A stretch of DNA of 9,335 bases from Candidatus Iainarchaeum sp. (lineage in GTDB: Archaea > Iainarchaeota > Iainarchaeia > Iainarchaeales > GCA-2688035): the NCBI GenBank assembly GCA_017609945.1, contig JAFCCZ010000035.1:1-9335 (forward strand). The letters run 5' to 3'. Position numbers and translations under genes: made by a program. The notes under the pieces were generated by a model that searched no databases, was not told the origin of the DNA, and was given only the letters and a program-made list of their open reading frames with translations. This document shows, one piece after another, positions 6,381 to 9,335 of this stretch. The stretch's first letter is position 1. Every line of letters begins with the position of its first letter.

Positions 6381-7792
6381 TGTCTGAAGAAAAAAACGAT
6401 GTAATCATTGGTCTTGAGTGCCACGTCCAGCTTGATACTGATTCCAAGCTGTTCTGCGGCTGCCCTACAACTGCCGAGGAGCCAAACAGCGCCTGCTGTG
6501 AGGTCTGTTTGGGATTTCCGGGAAGCAAGCCGGTGTTAAACAAGAAGGCAGTGGATTACGCTTTGAAGGTTTCAATGGCCCTGAACTGTGAAATAAACAA
6601 GGAGTTCTTCTTCAGCAGGAAAACCTACTTCTACCCTGACATGTCAAAGAACTTCCAGATAACACAGTACGAGGTTCCGGTTGGCAAGAACGGTTACCTT
6701 ACGCTTTCCTCTGGCAAGAAGATTAAGATTGAAAGGGTTCATATTGAAGAGGACCCAGCTGCCTTGGTTCACGAGTCAGGGCTGGCAATGTCAAGGCAGA
6801 CAATGGTCGACTACAACAGAAGCGGCATCCCGTTGGTTGAAATTGTTACCGCGCCTGATATGAGAAGCCCGCAGGAGGCGCGAGATTTCCTTGACCAGCT
6901 TACCACTGTGCTGCAGTATCTTGGGGTCTTTGACGAGAGGGAGGGAACATTAAAGGTTGACAGCAATCTTTCAATTAAGGGCGGTGAAAGGGTTGAGGTA
7001 AAGAACATAACCGGCAAGAAGGGGGTTGAGAAGGCCATGTCTTACGAGGCAGTAAGGCAGAAGGGGGTGATTTTAAAGGGTGAGGCCGTGCGGAGGGAAA
7101 CCCGTGCCTTCAACGAGAAAACTCTTACAACCAGGTCTCTGCGAACAAAGGAAACAGAGGAAGGTTATGGATATATCTTTGAGCCGGATCTTACAGCTTT
7201 CGAGCTTGATGAAAAGTACCTCAATTCAATAAAGCAAAGCCTGCCGGAACTGCATGACTCAAAGGCAAAGCGCTTTGTTCAGCAGTATTCTTTGGATGGG
7301 TATACCGCAGGGGTGCTTTCAAGAAATCCGCACCTTGGGAACATCTTTGAGCAGGCAATAAAGAGCGTTGACGTTGCGCTGGCCGCAAAGTTTTTGACAA
7401 GGGAGCTGCTTGGAATCTTAAATTACAACAGTCTTTCCTTTGAAGAGGCAGACTTGAAGGTTGAGGAATTGGTTGGCTTGATGCAGTTGCTTGAAAAGGG
7501 CGAGGTCAGTGAGAAGAACGCTAAGCAGGCCCTGATAAAGTACGTTCTTGAGAAGGCCTCTCCAAGAAAGTTCATTGAAGAGCAGGGCCTGAAAAAGGAT
7601 TTGGATGAAACCGAATTGCTAAATGCAATTGAAGCTGCGGTGAATGAAAACAGGCCTGCGGTGGCTGATTTCAAAAAGGGTGAGAAAAAGGCCCTGCACT
7701 TTCTGGTTGGAAAGGTAATGCAGTCAACCAAGGGAAAGGCCGACGCAAGGGAGATCCAAAAAAAGCTGAAGGAAAGAATTGAGGCGGAGTAA
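6380..7792 (+). CDS. gatB: Asp-tRNA(Asn) amidotransferase subunit B
   Basis: tRNA-binding and kinase/transferase subunit of GatCAB: it phosphorylates the side-chain carboxylate of Asp-tRNA(Asn) with ATP and amidates it with ammonia from GatA. The product is 470 aa, full length. The N-terminal catalytic cradle has GLECHVQL (11-18), a zinc site of Cys26, Cys28, Cys40 and Cys43, HIEEDPAALVHE (121-132), DYNRSGIPLVEIVTAPDMRS (144-163) and EGTLKVDSNLSI (188-199). A helical domain and a C-terminal YqeY-like domain (about 330-470, with KKALHFLVGKVMQSTKGKA) bind tRNA. The start at 6380 overlaps the preceding stop by one base (TGATG), with GGTG at 6368-6371. Lysine codons are strongly AAG (41 AAG to 7 AAA). 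It is separated from gatA by two unrelated coupled genes. Confidence 0.96.
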   Translation: MSEEKNDVIIGLECHVQLDTDSKLFCGCPTTAEEPNSACCEVCLGFPGSKPVLNKKAVDYALKVSMALNCEINKEFFFSRKTYFYPDMSKNFQITQYEVPVGKNGYLTLSSGKKIKIERVHIEEDPAALVHESGLAMSRQTMVDYNRSGIPLVEIVTAPDMRSPQEARDFLDQLTTVLQYLGVFDEREGTLKVDSNLSIKGGERVEVKNITGKKGVEKAMSYEAVRQKGVILKGEAVRRETRAFNEKTLTTRSLRTKETEEGYGYIFEPDLTAFELDEKYLNSIKQSLPELHDSKAKRFVQQYSLDGYTAGVLSRNPHLGNIFEQAIKSVDVALAAKFLTRELLGILNYNSLSFEEADLKVEELVGLMQLLEKGEVSEKNAKQALIKYVLEKASPRKFIEEQGLKKDLDETELLNAIEAAVNENRPAVADFKKGEKKALHFLVGKVMQSTKGKADAREIQKKLKERIEAE

Positions 7793-8188
7793 ATGATTGA
7801 AATTCCAGTGAAGACCTCTAAAAGAAACCAGTTTGTTGACCTCACAAAAGAAATTCAAAGCGCGGTTGGAAAGAGCGGGGTAAAGAACGGGTTCTGTGTT
7901 GTTTATTGCCCGCATACAACTGCAGCGGTTACAATTAATGAGAATGCTGACCCAAGCGTTCAAGTGGATATAATGGGCAAGCTAAGCAAGCTTGTTCCAG
8001 AGGGCGAAGGTTACTCCCATGCCGAGGGAAACTCTGACGCCCACATAAAGTCTGCAATAATTGGCAACAGCAGAATTGTTTTGGTGCAGGGCGGAAAGCT
8101 TGTTTTGGGCACATGGGAAGGAATCTTTTTTGTAGAGATGGATGGCCCTAGGCAACGGAAGGTACTTGTAAGCGTTTTGAGCGAATAA
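7793..8188 (+). CDS. yjbQ: YjbQ/UPF0047 family protein (putative secondary thiamine-phosphate synthase)
   Basis: A 131-aa single-domain protein of the widespread YjbQ (UPF0047, TIGR00149) family. Family motifs are complete: CPHTTAAVTINENADPSV (39-56), HAEGNSDAHIKS (77-88) and LGTWEGIFFVEMDGPRQRK (105-123). The conserved His41, His77, Glu79, His84 and the GTW and DGPR segments form the presumed metal-containing active site. Family members have been reported to give weak thiamine-phosphate synthase activity, but the physiological role is unsettled, so the function here is by family only. The ATG directly follows the gatB stop with no spacing and has a GGCGGAG ribosome site just upstream. It ends the apparent gatC-yjbQ operon. 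Confidence 0.92.
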   Translation: MIEIPVKTSKRNQFVDLTKEIQSAVGKSGVKNGFCVVYCPHTTAAVTINENADPSVQVDIMGKLSKLVPEGEGYSHAEGNSDAHIKSAIIGNSRIVLVQGGKLVLGTWEGIFFVEMDGPRQRKVLVSVLSE

Positions 8189-8205
8189 AGGCCTTAATTC
8201 GAGCA

Positions 8206-8267
8206 CTGTACTATTTTTGCGATTGTACCAAAACCCATTTATAAATGGCAAACAGCAATTAGTACAG
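8206..8267. repeat. 8-bp inverted repeat flanking the palindromic TATA box
   Basis: CTGTACTA at 8206-8213 and its exact reverse complement TAGTACAG at 8260-8267. A further GTAC lies at 8225-8228. The arms lie about 29 and 19 bases from the centre of the palindromic TATA element (8235-8248), and the right arm ends at the predicted transcription start. This is a plausible operator for the tandem winged-helix regulator encoded downstream; the regulatory role is inference. Confidence 0.45.
8235..8248 (+). promoter_or_regulatory. Palindromic TATA-box promoter upstream of the membrane protein/regulator pair
   Basis: CCATTTATAAATGG is a perfect 14-bp palindrome with a strong TATA core (TTTATAAA). 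Expected initiation on the plus strand is near 8267-8270, leaving about 135 bases before the next clear start codon. Because the box is symmetric it could also fire to the left, toward the end of yjbQ. Confidence 0.55.
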
Positions 8268-8367
8268 AAGCTAAAACGTTTGTTTTGAATGCTTAAAGAC
8301 CCGCTGGAAGGAAAAAACCTTGTTTCACCTCACGATTTCTTCCTTCCCTCCTTTTTTTCTTCTTTTT
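8268..8367 (+). ncRNA. Candidate small RNA or structured leader
   Basis: The stretch begins at the start expected from the palindromic TATA box and can fold into two stems. The first is AAGCTAAAAC (8268-8277) with GTTTTG (8282-8287) and GCTT (8291-8294), with a GTTT loop and a small bulge. The second pairs GGAAGGAA (8306-8313) perfectly with TTCCTTCC (8340-8347), extended by three A-T pairs across one mismatch. A T-rich tract follows at once (seven T at 8352-8358, five T at 8363-8367), as in a terminator. It could be an independent RNA of about 100 nt or an attenuator for the downstream genes. No known RNA family was recognised. Confidence 0.35.
8352..8367 (+). terminator. T-rich tract after an 8-bp perfect stem
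   Basis: T7 followed by mixed pyrimidines and T5, four bases after the stem 8306-8313/8340-8347. T tracts alone can stop archaeal RNA polymerase. If used, it would separate the leader transcript from the genes at 8403 and 8706. Confidence 0.4.
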
Positions 8368-8369
8368 GG

Positions 8370-8377
8370 TTTTAAAT
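8370..8377 (+). promoter_or_regulatory. Second TATA-like box just before the membrane protein gene
   Basis: TTTTAAAT is centred about 30 bases before the ATG at 8403. Initiation from it would fall near 8398-8400 and give an almost leaderless mRNA lacking the GGAGG at 8391-8395. Transcripts from the 8241 box would keep that ribosome site. Confidence 0.4.
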
Positions 8378-8402
8378 GGTTCTATTAAACGGAGGTTGTT
8401 GC

Positions 8403-8705
8403 ATGACCTTTTGGGATATACTGAGACCTATAACTGAAATGGCGTGGGAAATAAACATTGCTTCAGAGTTCCTTACTCTGTTCTTGTCGCTTTGTGTTTT
8501 GGCTATTTCAGTTCTTGCGTATCGAAAGACTAAAAGCAAAAGGCTTCTAATAGTGACGCTAGCATTCCTGCTTTTTGCAGTGAAATGGGTTCTAAAAGTT
8601 GCAGACCAGTTTATTAGCCCGGGTTTTTTCTTCAGCAGGGCGTCAGAAGCGCTGGTTGAATTGGGCATTCTTGCGCTTTTGTTCTATGCAATATTCAAAA
8701 AATAG
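8403..8705 (+). CDS. Small three-helix membrane protein, DUF7521-like
   Basis: A 100-aa protein with three hydrophobic segments likely to span the membrane: about 21-40 (SEFLTLFLSLCVLAISVLAY), 48-65 (LLIVTLAFLLFAVKWVLK) and 82-98 (EALVELGILALLFYAIF), with a basic loop RKTKSKR (41-47) after the first. Size, layout and pairing with a winged-helix gene resemble the archaeal DUF7521 family, whose function is not established. I recognise the pattern rather than a specific homologue. The ATG at 8403 is chosen because GGAGG at 8391-8395 sits seven bases upstream; an in-frame ATG at 8376 lies inside the TATA-like box and would add nine residues. The downstream regulator begins right after its stop codon, so the two are probably co-transcribed and may work together as a membrane-linked switch. 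Confidence 0.75.
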   Translation: MTFWDILRPITEMAWEINIASEFLTLFLSLCVLAISVLAYRKTKSKRLLIVTLAFLLFAVKWVLKVADQFISPGFFFSRASEALVELGILALLFYAIFKK

Positions 8706-9251
8706 GTGCTTTGCTTGGCTGAACTTGAAGACGCCCTTGCACTGGGCACGAGAGATAGAATTTACAGAGCAATAGCCAAAAACCCTGGCCTGCATTTTAG
8801 GGAGCTACAGCGCAGAACAAACCTTGCGACAGGCAGTCTCCAGTATCACCTTGATTACTTAACCAAAAGGAACTTGGTTAGGTCGGTTAAGCAGGGCAAG
8901 TTTGTAAGGTATTACAGCGCAAGGGGCGAGCAGCTTGGCGAGGATGAAACTCTGATGAATTTGCTTAGGCAGGAGAGCCTGCGAAAGATAGTGCTTTTCC
9001 TGCTCACCAAAAAGAGTGCAACAAACCTTTCAATTTCCTCTGCCGTGGAGTTAAGCCCAAGCACTGTTTCATGGCACTTAAGCAAGCTTGTAAGCAACGG
9101 AATTGTTGGAACCAGAAAGAGGCTTAGGAAGAAATACTTTTACCTGATTTCCCCTGAAAAAACGATGGCCCTCCTGAGGGTTTACAAAAAGAGCTTTTTG
9201 GACGACATTGTTGACCACTTTGTTGAGATTTGGGAGTCAATGGAGTCCTGA
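8706..9251 (+). CDS. Tandem winged-helix DNA-binding transcriptional regulator
   Basis: A 181-aa soluble protein with two winged-helix domains. The first is about 14-74: GTRDRIYRAIAKNPGLHFRE, recognition helix region TGSLQYHLDYL, wing KQGKFVRYYSARG. The second is about 90-150: RKIVLFLLTKK, recognition helix region SPSTVSWHLSKLVSNGIV, basic wing RKRLRKKYFYLIS. A C-terminal helix SFLDDIVDHFVEIWESM (163-179) may mediate dimerisation. This layout is common in archaeal ArsR/MarR-like regulators. The given start is a GTG immediately after the preceding stop codon. A TTG at 8715 has GGTG (8705-8708) six bases upstream, the same spacing as gatA, and may be the real start (178 aa). No sensor domain is visible, so the input may come from the membrane protein next to it. 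Autoregulation through the inverted repeat at 8206-8267 is possible but inferred. Confidence 0.85.
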   Translation: MLCLAELEDALALGTRDRIYRAIAKNPGLHFRELQRRTNLATGSLQYHLDYLTKRNLVRSVKQGKFVRYYSARGEQLGEDETLMNLLRQESLRKIVLFLLTKKSATNLSISSAVELSPSTVSWHLSKLVSNGIVGTRKRLRKKYFYLISPEKTMALLRVYKKSFLDDIVDHFVEIWESMES

Positions 9252-9252
9252 C

Positions 9253-9335
9253 TTAAAGGAACTCGAACCCAAAGACAAATCCAAGAATTCCAAAGAACAG
9301 ATCACTAATCTTGTTGAGCGGATCCTCTTTGAAAC
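9253..9335 (-). CDS. C-terminal end of an unidentified hydrophobic protein, 5' part beyond the window
   Basis: On the minus strand a frame open from the right edge gives 26 residues: FKEDPLNKISDLF followed by the hydrophobic FGILGFVFGFEFL, then TAA at 9255-9253. The stop lies one base from the stop of the winged-helix gene, so the two genes would be convergent with almost no gap. A hydrophobic tail suggests a membrane protein. A second minus-strand frame is also open here but runs into the neighbouring gene, so it is less likely. No family can be named from so short a piece. Confidence 0.45.
   Translation of the reverse strand, partial: FKEDPLNKISDLFFGILGFVFGFEFL

Noticed and set aside
8289..8375. 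Small open frame of 28 codons (MLKDPLEGKN...) in the intergenic region
   Set aside because: No ribosome site, and its second half is just the pyrimidine-rich tract read as Phe/Ser; better explained as untranslated sequence.
9256..9275. Minus-strand GGGTTCGAGTTCC resembling a tRNA T-loop
   Set aside because: The flanking bases do not form a 5-bp T stem and no acceptor, D or anticodon arms fit nearby.
1..9335. CRISPR array, insertion sequence or attachment site
   Set aside because: No regularly spaced repeats, transposase motifs or long terminal inverted repeats were seen.

Overview
The window reads as a piece of an archaeal chromosome. The evidence is an archaeal-type aspartyl-tRNA synthetase, a GatCAB amidotransferase operon, TATA-box promoters with short leaders, GGTG-type ribosome binding sites, GTG/TTG starts, and a tandem winged-helix regulator paired with a small membrane protein. 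Tightly packed, often overlapping genes and moderate GC would fit a small-genome (for example DPANN-like) archaeon, but the lineage cannot be fixed from the sequence alone.

Left part, minus strand (1-1597): gmd (GDP-mannose 4,6-dehydratase) followed one base later by fcl/wcaG (GDP-L-fucose synthase, cut off by the left edge). Together they convert GDP-mannose to GDP-L-fucose for surface glycans. A 168-bp divergent intergenic region (1598-1765) carries TATA boxes for gmd and for aspS.

Centre, plus strand (1766-8188): aspS, then an apparent six-gene operon gatC - gatA - inositol-monophosphatase-family gene - metallo-beta-lactamase-fold gene - gatB - yjbQ. Its junctions are 3 nt, -4 nt, -4 nt, -1 nt and 0 nt. 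AspRS carries His24 and Pro83 at the positions I associate with non-discriminating enzymes, so it is expected to make Asp-tRNA(Asn), which GatCAB then amidates to Asn-tRNA(Asn). The whole indirect Asn-tRNA pathway therefore sits in one locus. Two unrelated enzyme genes split gatA from gatB. The metallo-beta-lactamase-fold gene has an altered metal motif and a lysine codon bias unlike gatB.

Right part (8189-9335): a 214-bp intergenic region holds a palindromic TATA box flanked by an 8-bp inverted repeat. Downstream of it are two potential hairpins, a T-rich tract and a second TATA box. This could be a small RNA gene or a regulatory leader. Then come a 100-aa three-helix membrane protein (DUF7521-like) and a tandem winged-helix DNA-binding protein, a likely two-gene regulatory unit. 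The last 83 bases hold the C-terminal end of a convergent hydrophobic protein on the minus strand.

No CRISPR array, IS element, tRNA or rRNA gene was seen.
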